A DNA stretch of 64,000 nt from Pseudomonas salomonii (GCF_900107155.1 NZ_FNOX01000012.1:154201-218200); one strand, 5' to 3'; shown: positions 26,750-35,777, counted from the stretch's first letter. The notes: generated by a model not told the origin, from the sequence alone. Made by a program: numbers and translations.

Positions 26750-26826
26750 GCAGCGGTAGTTCAGTCGGTTAGAATACCGGCCTGTCACGCCGGGGGTCGC
26801 GGGTTCGAGTCCCGTCCGCTGCGCCA
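26750..26826 (+). tRNA. tRNA-Asp (anticodon GUC), copy 2
   Basis: Base-for-base duplicate of the tRNA-Asp 182 bp upstream, probably in the same transcript. The two copies and tRNA-Val(UAC) form one tRNA cluster ending at the terminator at 26901. Confidence 0.97.
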
Positions 26827-26900
26827 TATCTGTTTCAAGGCCCACTGAACGCCTTGGAACACAAAGCAAGCGTTAAGCTGCTTTGATCCGATAGCAAACA

Positions 26901-26927
26901 CCCTGGTCGAAAGACCGGGGTTTTTTG
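26901..26927 (+). terminator. Rho-independent terminator of the tRNA cluster
   Basis: CCCTGGTC and GACCGGGG form the stem around a GAAA loop, followed by TTTTTTG. Confidence 0.88.
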
Positions 26928-26946
26928 TGTCTGCGATTTGGCTTTA

Positions 26947-26975
26947 TGTGGGAGCGGCGCACCGCCGCTCCCACA
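26947..26975. repeat. REP-like palindrome
   Basis: TGTGGGAGCGGCG at 26947-26959 is inverted at 26963-26975 with a 3-base loop. It carries the same GTGGGAGC core as the other REPs and lies 3' of both the tRNA cluster and the convergent oxidoreductase gene. Confidence 0.75.
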
Positions 26976-26986
26976 GTTGGATTGCC

Positions 26987-28270
26987 TCAGAACCCCAACT
27001 TATCCCGCAGCCCGTAATACCACGCGCCCAGCGCCGCAAACGGTGTGCGCAACAGTTGCCCACCGGGGAAGGGGTAATGCGGCAGGTCGGCAAACGCATC
27101 AAAACGCTCTGCCTGGCCTCTCAACGCCTCTGCCAGCACCTTGCCAGCCAGGTGCGTGTAGGTCACGCCGTGGCCACTGCAGCCCTGGGAATAATAGATG
27201 TTGTCGCCCAGGCGACCCACCTGTGGCAGGCGCGACAGGGTCAGCAGGAAGTTACCGGTCCAGGCGTAGTCAATCTTCACATCTTTGAGCTGCGGGAAGG
27301 CCTTGAGCATCTTCGGGCGGATGATCGCTTCGATGTTGGCCGGGTCGCGTGCGCCATACACCACGCCGCCGCCGAAGATCAGGCGCTTGTCACTGGTGAG
27401 GCGGTAGTAGTCCAGCAAGTAGTTGCAGTCCTCGACGCAGTAATCCTGCGGCAGCAAGGTCTTGGCCAGTTCATCGCCCAGCGGCGCGGTGGTGATGACC
27501 TGGGTGCCGCACGGCATCGACTTGGCCGCCAGCTCCGGCACCAGATTGCCCAGGTAGGCATTGCCCGCCACGATGATGAACTTGGCCCTGACCTTGCCCT
27601 CGGCGGTGTGCACCACCGGGTTGGCGCCGCGCTCGATGCGCACCGCCGCCGATTGCTCGTAAATCGTGCCGCCCAGGGATTCCACCGCCGCGGCTTCGCC
27701 CAGTGCCAGGTTGAGCGGGTGAATGTGCCCGCCGCTCATGTCCAGCAGGCCGCCGACATAGTTGTCACAGGCCACCACTTCGCGGATACGGCGCTCATCC
27801 AGCAGCTCAAGCTGCGTATGGCCGTAGCGCTCCCACAGGCGCTGCTGCGACTCCAGGTGGCCCATGTGCTTGCTGTTGAGTGCAGCGAACACGCCGCCGT
27901 CCTTCAAGTCGCACTGGATCTGGTACTTGGTCACGCGCTCACGAATGATCCTGCCGCCCTCAAACGCCATCTGCCCCAACAGTTGCGCCTGCTTGGGGCC
28001 AACGCTGCGTTCGATCACGTCGATGTCGCGGCTATAGCTGTTGACGATCTGCCCGCCATTACGGCCCGAGGCGCCAAACCCGACCTTGGCGGCTTCCAGT
28101 ACCGTTACGCGAAAACCGTTCTCCAGCAGAAACAGCGCGCTGGACAGGCCGGTGTAACCGGCGCCAATCACGCACACATCGGTTTCGACTTCACCTTGCA
28201 GCACCGGGCGTGGCGGAGCCGCATTCGCGGACGCGGCGTAATACGACTGGGGGTAGGGGGTGTTCGCCAT
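26987..28270 (-). CDS. FAD-dependent amine oxidoreductase (DAO family, PuuB-like)
   Basis: 427 residues. The N-terminal dinucleotide-binding motif VCVIGAGYTGLSSALFLLENG begins near residue 32, followed by GASGRNGGQ, the flavin-contact loop of the DadA/PuuB group. The C-terminal TLSRLPQVGRLGDNIYYSQG and GHGVTYTHLAGKVLAEAL complete the FAD site. Such proteins oxidise secondary amines such as gamma-glutamylputrescine. No polyamine genes are adjacent, so the substrate is open. It is convergent with the tRNA cluster and appears monocistronic. Confidence 0.9.
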   Translation of the reverse strand: MANTPYPQSYYAASANAAPPRPVLQGEVETDVCVIGAGYTGLSSALFLLENGFRVTVLEAAKVGFGASGRNGGQIVNSYSRDIDVIERSVGPKQAQLLGQMAFEGGRIIRERVTKYQIQCDLKDGGVFAALNSKHMGHLESQQRLWERYGHTQLELLDERRIREVVACDNYVGGLLDMSGGHIHPLNLALGEAAAVESLGGTIYEQSAAVRIERGANPVVHTAEGKVRAKFIIVAGNAYLGNLVPELAAKSMPCGTQVITTAPLGDELAKTLLPQDYCVEDCNYLLDYYRLTSDKRLIFGGGVVYGARDPANIEAIIRPKMLKAFPQLKDVKIDYAWTGNFLLTLSRLPQVGRLGDNIYYSQGCSGHGVTYTHLAGKVLAEALRGQAERFDAFADLPHYPFPGGQLLRTPFAALGAWYYGLRDKLGF

Positions 28271-28413
28271 CCTGGAACCTCTGTTTTATATTTTTTACGA
28301 GTGCGCCGATCCTACCTGAGTTGAAAATTGCCTGCCAGCCATCCAAAAATCCCAGGCATGCCTTTCACAAATAAAAAATTTGCATATTCATAGGGTTAGC
28401 TGCAAAAAAGAGG

Positions 28414-28441
28414 TTGACACACCTTCGGAATTCCGTAGAAT
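28414..28441 (+). promoter_or_regulatory. Promoter for tRNA-Val(GAC)
   Basis: A consensus TTGACA at 28414-28419 and TAGAAT at 28436-28441, 16 bases apart, lie 14 bases before the tRNA. Confidence 0.75.
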
Positions 28442-28454
28442 GCCGCCTCACAGC

Positions 28455-28531
28455 AGGCACGTAGCTCAGTTGGTTAGAGCACCACCTTGACATGGTGGGG
28501 GTCGTTGGTTCGAGTCCAATCGCGCCTACCA
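28455..28531 (+). tRNA. tRNA-Val (anticodon GAC) with an acceptor-stem mismatch
   Basis: 77 bases with CCA encoded. The anticodon loop TTGACAT carries GAC, and the T arm is GGTTCGAGTCC. The acceptor reads AGGCACG against CGCGCCT, which leaves an A-C mismatch at pair 5-68. All other pairs form. Confidence 0.95.
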
Positions 28532-28560
28532 AACAAAATCCGCTCTGCTGGGCGGTCTGG

Positions 28561-28590
28561 AAGGGCTCACCGAAAGGTGAGCCCTTTTTT
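28561..28590 (+). terminator. Rho-independent terminator after tRNA-Val(GAC)
   Basis: GGGCTCACC and GGTGAGCCC close a GAAA loop and are followed by TTTTTT. A near copy lies at 30326. Confidence 0.9.
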
Positions 28591-28659
28591 GTTGTCTGCG
28601 ATTTGTAAAACTCCCTTCTCAGCACTCGCGCCGCCATCGTTAAGCGTTTACCCGTCGTG

Positions 28660-29064
28660 TTACTGCTCTTCTGCACGCTTATCGAAGGCATCCTGGGCGT
28701 TCTTGACCGCGTCAGAATACTGGAGCGTCCACCTGTACAACGCACGAAATGGCTCCTCCAGCGTATGCCCCAGGTCGGTAACGCTGTATTCGACGGCCAC
28801 CTGAGAGGAAGGAATGACCCGGCGCGACAAAATGCCATTACGCTCCAGGCGACGCAGGCTTTGCGTGAGCGCTTTTTGCGTTATGCCATCGAGTCGACGT
28901 TTGATTTCGTTGAAGCGCAGCGGGCTTTTACACAGCGTTGCCAGTATCAATACGGACCACTTGTCCGCGATCTGATCGAGCAATACCCGGCTTGAGCAAT
29001 CAGCGGCGTAGACGACGGGAGAGCTCCGGTTTTGTTCCAGCGCCTGAATACCTTGTTCCTGCAT
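28660..29064 (-). CDS. HxlR-family transcriptional regulator
   Basis: 134 residues from the ATG at 29064 (GAGGAAACC upstream), chosen over an upstream start at 29091. The early Cys (AADCSSRVLLDQIADKWSVLIL) and the winged-helix core LRFNEIKRRLDGITQKALTQSLRRLERNG are hallmarks. HxlR proteins often sense electrophiles or redox state through that Cys. It diverges from an old yellow enzyme gene 100 bp away and most likely represses it. Confidence 0.93.
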   Translation of the reverse strand: MQEQGIQALEQNRSSPVVYAADCSSRVLLDQIADKWSVLILATLCKSPLRFNEIKRRLDGITQKALTQSLRRLERNGILSRRVIPSSQVAVEYSVTDLGHTLEEPFRALYRWTLQYSDAVKNAQDAFDKRAEEQ

Positions 29065-29164
29065 GTGGTTTCCTCGCGTAAACCTGAGCACTTATAAGTG
29101 CCTTATTGATATTAGGTATACATCTTATACCATCAGATCTCCTTTTCGCTCGGAGCATCTTTCC

Positions 29165-30286
29165 ATGAGTTCTACCCAGCTCGACTCTCTGTTTCAGCCG
29201 TTCACGATCAAGTCTTTGAGCCTGAAGAATCGAATTGTAATGGCCCCTATGACGCGGGCTTTCGCCAAGGGCGGTGTGCCTGACGAGCAAATTGCCGCCT
29301 ATTACCGCAAGCGCGCGGAAAACCAGGTCGGGTTGATTCTGTCTGAGGGGACCGTCGTGGATCGTCCTGGCGCGCGTAACATGTCGGGGATTCCGTTTTT
29401 CCATGGCGATGAATCACTCGCCGGCTGGAAGGCAGTCATCGACAGTGTTCACAGTGCCGGTGGCAAAATGGGGCCGCAGATTTGGCACGTAGGGGCTGCG
29501 CCCAGTTTCCAGGAAGACTGGGCACCCGCCGGTGGGTTTGAGAGCCCGTCCGGGCTTGCCGGCCCGCAGAAACCATTGGGGCAGGCCATGAATGATGAGG
29601 CGATTGCCGACACCATTGCGGCGTTCGCCAAGGCCGCCGCTGATTCCAAGCGACTGGGTTTTGATACGGTCGAAATACATGGGGCCCACGGATACCTGTT
29701 GGACCAGTTTTTCTGGCCGGGTACGAACGAACGCGCCGACCGTTTCAATGGCGTAACGATCAAGGAGCGCTCACGGTTCGCAGCGGAAGTGGTCAAGGCC
29801 ATTCGCGCAGCCGTAGGCCCGGATTTCCCGGTGATTCTGCGTCTGAGTCAGTGGAAGCAGCAGGATTACAGCGCCCGTTTGGCGACAACCCCTGAAAGCA
29901 TGTCCGATTGGCTGGTGCCGCTGGTGGAAGCCGGCGCGGACGTTTTGCATTGCTCTCAACGGCGCTTCTGGGAAGCCGAATTTCCGGAACTGGACGGCGA
30001 ACAGGGTTTGAATTTTGCGGGCTGGGCCAAAAAGCTGACGGGCGCTGCGACTATCAGTGTCGGCTCTGTGGGCTTGTCCGGCGACTTCCTCGGCGCCTTC
30101 AGCGGCGAAAGTTCCCAACCGGCAGCGATCGACAATTTGGTAAAGCGATTGGAGAACGAGGAGTTTGACTTGATCGCTGTCGGACGGGCACTGCTGAGTG
30201 ACGCGCAGTGGGTAAGGAAAATCCGATCGGGTAACTCGGCCGACTTGAAGCCTTTTGACGTAAAAGACTTGGCCGAGCTGGCCTGA
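29165..30286 (+). CDS. Old yellow enzyme family NADH:flavin oxidoreductase
   Basis: 373 residues from the ATG at 29165 (GGAG upstream). FMN-binding TIM barrel with LKNRIVMAPMTRAFA at the start, the EIHGAHGYLLDQFFWPGTNERADRFNG core (split here: substrate His/Asn-type pair region), VILRLSQWK and FDLIAVGRALLSDAQWV at the C-terminus. These enzymes reduce activated alkenes, nitro-compounds or toxic electrophiles with NAD(P)H. The divergent HxlR gene suggests electrophile-induced expression. The natural substrate is unknown. Confidence 0.93.
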   Translation: MSSTQLDSLFQPFTIKSLSLKNRIVMAPMTRAFAKGGVPDEQIAAYYRKRAENQVGLILSEGTVVDRPGARNMSGIPFFHGDESLAGWKAVIDSVHSAGGKMGPQIWHVGAAPSFQEDWAPAGGFESPSGLAGPQKPLGQAMNDEAIADTIAAFAKAAADSKRLGFDTVEIHGAHGYLLDQFFWPGTNERADRFNGVTIKERSRFAAEVVKAIRAAVGPDFPVILRLSQWKQQDYSARLATTPESMSDWLVPLVEAGADVLHCSQRRFWEAEFPELDGEQGLNFAGWAKKLTGAATISVGSVGLSGDFLGAFSGESSQPAAIDNLVKRLENEEFDLIAVGRALLSDAQWVRKIRSGNSADLKPFDVKDLAELA

Positions 30287-30325
30287 GTTTCGCATCTGCG
30301 GCACGTGCAAAACCTTGAGTGTTGA

Positions 30326-30355
30326 AGGGCTCACCGAACGGTGGGCTCTTTTTTT
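30326..30355 (+). terminator. Rho-independent terminator after the old yellow enzyme gene
   Basis: GGGCTCACC pairs with GGTGGGCTC around GAAC, followed by seven T residues. It is closely similar to the hairpin at 28561. Confidence 0.88.
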
Positions 30356-30721
30356 GGGCTGGAATTTTGGCAATACCTGCCCGGACCGCTTGGCGGGTTA
30401 CTGCGTTGAAACGTGGATTAACAGAAAAGCGTCGCCACCGATAACAGGCAGATAATCTGTGCAAACATCTGGCAGCGTATCTCACCATTTGTTGTCGCCA
30501 TACTTTGTTGTCCGGCGTACATAGCGTTTGCCTCCGTCGGTACTACTGCGCCGTATCGCGCAGCACCCTGCTGAGTATAGGTATGGAACGAGATCCATGC
30601 TGTGGAGCCGACTTAAGGTTATTGAGCGCCGCTGGGTTAATGAATCTGGCGCAGTTCCACCCAGGTTTGCCGCGCCCAAGGCATACTAAGCGGCGATTGA
30701 GTTCAACCCAGGGAGTCTGTG
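30356..30721. other. Intergenic stretch without a convincing gene
   Basis: No open frame here has a good start, ribosome site and coding character. A GGGAG ribosome site at 30711-30715 belongs to the next gene. I see no RNA gene or repeat. Confidence 0.5.
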
Positions 30722-31147
30722 ATGGCATTGGCAATGGAAGTATCGTTCGACGTGACGGCGCAGGAGCGTGAGGCCATCCTCAAGCCGCTGAGGGCTTACA
30801 ACCGCAGCCACACCGGCAAGATGCCGTCCGAAACAGTCGGCATTCTGCTGCGTGATCCCGCTTCTCAAGAGGTGGTCGGCGGTCTTTACGGCGAGATTTC
30901 CTTTGGATGGTTGTTCATTGAGCTCTTGAGCATTCCCGACCAGATGCGCACCCAAGGTACGGGCACACGATTGATGCGTGCGGCGGAGGACTTGGCCCGT
31001 GAGCGCGGATGCGAGGGCATCTGGCTGGACACTTTCAGCTTCCAGGCGCCCGGGTTTTATCGCAAGCAGGGCTTCACTGAGTTTGGCCACATTGCCGATT
31101 TCCCGCCGGGCCATAAACGCCATTTTTTCCACAAGCGCTTGAGCTGA
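30722..31147 (+). CDS. GNAT-family N-acetyltransferase
   Basis: 141 residues from the ATG at 30722, with GGGAG six bases upstream. The core IELLSIPDQMRTQGTGTRLM is the acetyl-CoA pyrophosphate-binding loop (Q/RxxGxG/A), followed by AEDLARERGCEGIWLDTFSFQAPGFYRKQGF, the classic C-terminal GNAT helix-strand pair. The substrate is unknown. It stands alone between the old yellow enzyme gene and the DUF969 operon. Confidence 0.92.
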   Translation: MALAMEVSFDVTAQEREAILKPLRAYNRSHTGKMPSETVGILLRDPASQEVVGGLYGEISFGWLFIELLSIPDQMRTQGTGTRLMRAAEDLARERGCEGIWLDTFSFQAPGFYRKQGFTEFGHIADFPPGHKRHFFHKRLS

Positions 31148-31389
31148 ACGCCCGCAAAGCGCCGGGCCATCCGGCGCCAATCACCGACAAAATTTATTGG
31201 TTTGCAGCAACAATTTTTCTTGTTGGACACCTCCCGCCCCCAAGCAGCACAGTTGCCGCCACTGACGCTCGACCTTCCAGGTCAACAATAAAAAACCACG
31301 TCGGGCTGCACGCCACTTTCATGCTGTGAACCCTTTGTTCACATCCTGCCGTCATGGCGCCGCAGCGCGCATTCTAGGACTTTATCGTC

Positions 31390-32106
31390 ATGCAAACTGT
31401 TGTGAACCTATGGCCGTTGATCGGCGTACTTGTCATCGTGGTTGGCTTCGTCCTGCGCTTCAATCCGTTGCTGGTGGTGACCGCAGCCGCCATCGCCACC
31501 GGGCTTGCCGCCCACTTCCCGCTGGAAAAAATCCTCGCCAGCATGGGCGAAGGTTTCCTTCAGACCCGCGCCCTGCAATTGATCCTGTTGCTGCCCCTGG
31601 CCGTCATTGGCCTGCTGGAGCGCCATGGCCTGCGCCTGCATGCGCAGAACTGGATCGCCCGCTTCGAGCGCGCCACGGTGGGGCGCTTGTTGATCATGTA
31701 TCTATTTGTGCGCGAGTCCACGGCAGCCATGGGCCTCACCAGCCTGGGCGGGCATCCGCAGATGGTGCGCCCGTTGTTGGCGCCGATGGCTGAGGGCGCC
31801 GCGGAAAAACGCTACGGCAAGCTGCCGGACAAGGTGCGCCACAAGGTGTTGGCGATGTGTGCGGCGACCGACAACGTCGGGCTGTTTTTCGGCGAAGACA
31901 TTTTTGTCGCCTTTGGTGCGATTGCGCTGATGCACACCTTCCTGCTCGGTTCGGGAATTGATGTGGAGCCTTTACACATTGCGGTATGGGGCATTCCGAC
32001 GGCGATTTGTGCGTTTATCATCCACGCGATTCGTCTGCATCGATTTGACCGCAGGCTGACTCGCGAGATGTCACCCGCGGCTGCTCCGATGGAGGCTGCG
32101 CAATGA
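31390..32106 (+). CDS. DUF969 membrane protein
   Basis: 238 residues, mostly hydrophobic, with spans near residues 5-40, 65-80, 165-185 and 200-220. The stretch MYLFVRESTAAMGLTSLGG and CAATDNVGLFFGEDIF are family signatures. It overlaps the DUF979 gene by four bases (ATGA). DUF969 and DUF979 proteins almost always occur as a pair and are thought to form one permease. With pcp next door, pyroglutamate or pyroglutamyl peptides are plausible cargo (inference). Confidence 0.9.
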   Translation: MQTVVNLWPLIGVLVIVVGFVLRFNPLLVVTAAAIATGLAAHFPLEKILASMGEGFLQTRALQLILLLPLAVIGLLERHGLRLHAQNWIARFERATVGRLLIMYLFVRESTAAMGLTSLGGHPQMVRPLLAPMAEGAAEKRYGKLPDKVRHKVLAMCAATDNVGLFFGEDIFVAFGAIALMHTFLLGSGIDVEPLHIAVWGIPTAICAFIIHAIRLHRFDRRLTREMSPAAAPMEAAQ

Positions 32107-33044
32107 TCATCTCCATCAATTACCTGTACTGGCTGGCCGGCATTCTGTTGTTGATTACCGCCGGCATGATTCTGCTGGATCGAACTCATCCCAAACGCTG
32201 GTCCAGCGCGGTGTTCTGGCTGTTATTCGCCATTCCGTTCGTGGTCGGGGAGCGTTTGCCACCGGTGGTTATCGGCGTGGGCGTGGTGATCATGGCCTTG
32301 ATCGCAGGTTTGGGCGGCGTGGGGCGTGGTACGCATGCCCAGTTGCATGACAAGTCTGCCCGCGCCAGTGCCGGTCGGCTTGGCCACAAGCTGTTTATCC
32401 CGGCGTTGGCCATTCCGCTGACCACCGTGATTGGCTCGGTATTGCTCAAGCACACCGAAATCGGCGGTGTGCCGCTGCTGGATCCGAAAAACACTACGTT
32501 TGTCTCCCTGGGCATTGGTTGCTTGATCGCCCTCGGCCTGGCCTGCTGGTTGACCCGCGACACACCGGTGCAAGCCTTGCGCGAGTCCCGGCGCCTGACC
32601 GAAGCCTTGGGCTGGGCCATGGTGCTCCCGCAAATGCTCGCCATGCTCGGCTTGCTGTTCAATGAGGCCGGGGTCGGCACCGCGGTTGCCCATGTCACCA
32701 CCACCTACATCAACCTGGATTTCAAGCTGGTGGCGGTGATGGTGTATGTATTGGGCATGGCGCTGTTTACGGTGATCATGGGCAATGGTTTTGCCGCGTT
32801 CCCGGTGATGACCGGCGGTGTCGGCGTGCCGGTGCTGGTGGGCATCTATGGCGGCAACCCGGCGGCGATTGGCATGTTCTCCGGCTATTGCGGCACGTTG
32901 ATGACGCCGATGGCGGCCAACTTCAATATTGTCCCGGCAGCCTTGCTGGAGTTGCCCGACAAGAACGCGGTCATCAAGGCGCAGCTGCCCACGGCACTGA
33001 TGATGCTGGTGGTCAATATTGTGCTGCTCTACCTGTTGATGTGA
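32103..33044 (+). CDS. DUF979 membrane protein
   Basis: 313 residues with about nine hydrophobic segments. Family-typical stretches are FVVGERLPPVVIGVGVVIMA, FIPALAIPLTTVIGSVLLKH and MGNGFAAFPVMTGGVGVPVLV. It is translationally coupled to the DUF969 gene and lies 7 bp before pcp. Presumed second half of a two-component permease. The transported solute is not established. Confidence 0.9.
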   Translation: MIISINYLYWLAGILLLITAGMILLDRTHPKRWSSAVFWLLFAIPFVVGERLPPVVIGVGVVIMALIAGLGGVGRGTHAQLHDKSARASAGRLGHKLFIPALAIPLTTVIGSVLLKHTEIGGVPLLDPKNTTFVSLGIGCLIALGLACWLTRDTPVQALRESRRLTEALGWAMVLPQMLAMLGLLFNEAGVGTAVAHVTTTYINLDFKLVAVMVYVLGMALFTVIMGNGFAAFPVMTGGVGVPVLVGIYGGNPAAIGMFSGYCGTLMTPMAANFNIVPAALLELPDKNAVIKAQLPTALMMLVVNIVLLYLLM

Positions 33045-33051
33045 GGCGAGG

Positions 33052-33693
33052 ATGCAAACGTTACTGTTGATGGGCTTCGAGCCCTTTGATCAAGACCCGG
33101 TCAACCCGTCCTGGGAGGCCGTGCGCCAGTTGGATGGGATGCTATTGGGTGAGGGTGTGCAGATTGTTGCGCGCCGACTGCCTTGTGCATTTGCCTTGGT
33201 GGAGGAGTGCCTGGCTGAGTGGATCACCCAATTGCGCCCGGCGATGGTGATCGCCACGGGGCTTGGGCCTGGGCGCGACAGCATTTCCATGGAGCGGGTG
33301 GCGATCAACGTTAACGACGCGCGCATCCCTGACAACCTGGGTGCGCAACCCGTCGATACGCCGGTGGTGGTCGATGGGCCGGCCGCGTACTTCAGCACAT
33401 TGCCGATCAAGGCCATGGTCAAGGCGCTGCGCGAGGCCGGTGTGCCTGCGGCGGTTTCGCAGACGGCGGGCACTTTTGTGTGCAATCAGGTGTTTTATCT
33501 GTTGCAGCATGCGCTGGCCGGCACGGGCGTGCGCAGTGGCTTCATCCATGTGCCGAACCTGCCGGAGCAGGTGGTGGGAACCGGGCTGGCATCGATGCCA
33601 TTGGTGACAACGGTTGAAGGCCTGCGCCTGGCGGTGCAGGTGGCATGGAGCACACAGGTGGATGTGGTGCAGGCCGGTGGCCAGGTCAGTTGA
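33052..33693 (+). CDS. pcp: Pyroglutamyl-peptidase I
   Basis: 213 residues, the normal length. It removes N-terminal pyroglutamate (5-oxoproline) from peptides in the cytosol. The Glu-Cys-His triad is visible as MERVAINVNDARIPDN (Glu), AGTFVCNQVFYLL (Cys) and FIHVPNLPEQ (His). The start MQTLLLMGFEPFDQDPVNPSWEAV is canonical. It is the third gene of the DUF969-DUF979-pcp operon. Confidence 0.96.
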   Translation: MQTLLLMGFEPFDQDPVNPSWEAVRQLDGMLLGEGVQIVARRLPCAFALVEECLAEWITQLRPAMVIATGLGPGRDSISMERVAINVNDARIPDNLGAQPVDTPVVVDGPAAYFSTLPIKAMVKALREAGVPAAVSQTAGTFVCNQVFYLLQHALAGTGVRSGFIHVPNLPEQVVGTGLASMPLVTTVEGLRLAVQVAWSTQVDVVQAGGQVS

Positions 33694-33708
33694 CCCGGCT
33701 CGCGGTGT

Positions 33709-35109
33709 TCAGGCTTCGCGCCTGGGGAAAAACAACTCAAAACAGGTCACTCCGGCCTCGCTGGTGACACTGTAGCGACCGTTGTGCAGCTGCATGATGG
33801 TCGCCACGATCGACAGCCCCAGCCCGTTGGATTGGGCTGAACGTTCCCGCGACTCATCCACCCGGTAAAAACGCTCGAACAGGCGCGGCAAATGCTCGGC
33901 GGGAATGGTTTGCCCCTGGTTGCTGACGCGCAGGTTGATACCCTTGGCCTCTGGAATGGCCTGAATCAGCAACTGCGAACGGGGTGCGCCGTACTTGATG
34001 GCGTTTGCACATAGATTTGCCAAGGCGCGGCGCAACAGCATCGGTTCGGCCCAGATCAGGCCTTCGCCCTCGGCCTGAATGTGAATATCCACATCGCTCG
34101 CCAACCCTTCGAAGTAGTCCGCTATACGCTCCACTTCATCCGCCGCATTCAGTTCCTGGCGTTGGCGCAGTGCGCTGGCCGGGTCGGTACGGGCGAGAAA
34201 CAGCATGTTGTCGAGCATTCGCGCCAGGCGTTCGAGTTCTTCGACATTGGACGCCAGCAGTTGCTGGTAGCTCTCGACGTTACGGCTCTGTTGCAGGGCA
34301 ACCTGGGTTTCTCCCAGCAAGTTGTTGATCGGCGTGCGCAGCTCGTGGGCCATGTCGGTGGACACCTGGCCCAGTTGTACAAAGCCCTTGGCCAACCGTT
34401 CAAGCATGGTGTTGAAGGCGTCGATCATCGGCAGCAGCTCTTTGGGCGCCCCGTGGCTGTCGAGGCGTTCGGCCAGGTTGCCCACGCCGATGCCCTGGGT
34501 GTGCACGGCCAGGCGTCGCAGCGGCACCAGCCCGCGGTGCACCAGCAGGTAGCTGACGATGGCGAGGATGACTGCAGCGATGCTGGCGAGGATAAACACG
34601 CTTAAGCGATAGCTGGCGAGCATCGCCGTGCGTTCGGTCATCAGGCGCCCGGTGGTGACTTGCAGGCTGCCCAGGTCGCCCGAGGCGATAGACGCGGCCA
34701 CGGTGGCGAAGGGCACGCCATTGATACCGGGTAAATGGTGCACGTCGGCAAAGCCCAGTTCACGGTTGGTGGGCACAGGCGGCACATCCGGCATTGCAAT
34801 ATTGCCCGGGTTTACCAGCAGCAACGGCTTTTGCCCCGGCGCCGCGATGCTCAGCACCGACTCGCTGTTGCCCAGCATGTTCTGGAACAGCTCCGGCTTG
34901 GTCTTGATCAGGTCCAGGGTGTTGCTGTCCTTGAGCAGGTTGCGCAACTGGTCGGCGCGATAGATCAGCGCGGCGTCGTCACGCTTGATCAGTTCACGCT
35001 CAAGCTCGCGGTACAACGCAACGCCCAAGGTGGCGAGCAGGGCAAAGGCGAGCAGGGCGAAGATCAACGCCAGGCGCAGGGTCAGCGAATAATGGCGGCG
35101 ACGGTTCAT
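33709..35109 (-). CDS. Sensor histidine kinase, heavy-metal-sensor type
   Basis: 466 residues. N-terminal membrane span (residues ~10-35), a periplasmic domain to ~165, a second span (LSVFILASIAAVILAIVSYLLV), HAMP, then the H-box DMAHELRTPINNLLGETQVALQ and the ATPase domain (NAIKYG, GLGLSIV). The arrangement matches CusS/CopS/IrlS-like kinases. It overlaps the response regulator by four bases and is its partner. The signal is unknown. Confidence 0.93.
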   Translation of the reverse strand: MNRRRHYSLTLRLALIFALLAFALLATLGVALYRELERELIKRDDAALIYRADQLRNLLKDSNTLDLIKTKPELFQNMLGNSESVLSIAAPGQKPLLLVNPGNIAMPDVPPVPTNRELGFADVHHLPGINGVPFATVAASIASGDLGSLQVTTGRLMTERTAMLASYRLSVFILASIAAVILAIVSYLLVHRGLVPLRRLAVHTQGIGVGNLAERLDSHGAPKELLPMIDAFNTMLERLAKGFVQLGQVSTDMAHELRTPINNLLGETQVALQQSRNVESYQQLLASNVEELERLARMLDNMLFLARTDPASALRQRQELNAADEVERIADYFEGLASDVDIHIQAEGEGLIWAEPMLLRRALANLCANAIKYGAPRSQLLIQAIPEAKGINLRVSNQGQTIPAEHLPRLFERFYRVDESRERSAQSNGLGLSIVATIMQLHNGRYSVTSEAGVTCFELFFPRREA

Positions 35110-35777
35110 GGCTGGGTGTCGAAGCGGTAGCCGATGCCCCGCACGCTGTGGATCAACTTGAGCTGGAACGGGTCGTCGATTTTCAGGCGCAGGCGCCGCA
35201 CGGCGACGTCGACCACATTGGTGTCGCTGTCGAAGTTCATGTCCCAGACCCGCGAAGCAATCATCGAGCGTGATAACACCTGGTCCTGATGCGTGGCGAA
35301 CAGGTGCAACAGGGCGAACTCCTTGTTGGTCAGCGTTATGCGCGTGCCGCTGCGGGTGACGCGGCGCTTGAGCACGTCGATCTGCAGGTCGGCGATGTGC
35401 AGCTGTTCTTCTTCGCGACTCGGGCCGCGACGCGTCAGGGTACGCAAGCGCGCGACCAGTTCGGCGAAGGAGAAGGGCTTGATCAGGTAATCGTCGGCGC
35501 CCAGTTCCAGGCCTTTGATGCGGTCGGCGATGTCATCGCGAGCGGTGAGGAACAGCACCGGCGTGTCGGCCTCTTTGCGCAGGCGGCGCAGCACTTCCCA
35601 GCCGTCCATTTTCGGCATCATCACATCCAGCACGATCACGTCGAAGGGCGTTTCCAGTGCCTGGTGCAAGCCGTCTACGCCGTCGCGGGCGAGGCTCACC
35701 GAGTACCCCAGTTCCTGCAGGCCATTGAGCAGGTAATTGCCGGCCTTGGGTTCGTCTTCGACTACGAGGATGTTCAT
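35106..35777 (-). CDS. OmpR-family response regulator, heavy-metal type
   Basis: 223 residues. Receiver domain with the acidic pair in VVEDE, phospho-acceptor Asp51 in VIVLDVMMPKMDGWEV and KPFSFAELVARL, followed by a winged-helix DNA-binding domain ending VVDVAVRRLRLKIDDPF and IHSVRGIGYRF. It closely resembles CopR/CusR/IrlR regulators. It is transcribed after the DUF2790 gene and before its kinase. Confidence 0.94.
   Translation of the reverse strand: MNILVVEDEPKAGNYLLNGLQELGYSVSLARDGVDGLHQALETPFDVIVLDVMMPKMDGWEVLRRLRKEADTPVLFLTARDDIADRIKGLELGADDYLIKPFSFAELVARLRTLTRRGPSREEEQLHIADLQIDVLKRRVTRSGTRITLTNKEFALLHLFATHQDQVLSRSMIASRVWDMNFDSDTNVVDVAVRRLRLKIDDPFQLKLIHSVRGIGYRFDTQP

Noticed and set aside
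30482..30679. 65-residue minus-strand frame after the old yellow enzyme gene
   Set aside because: No ribosome site and no coding character.
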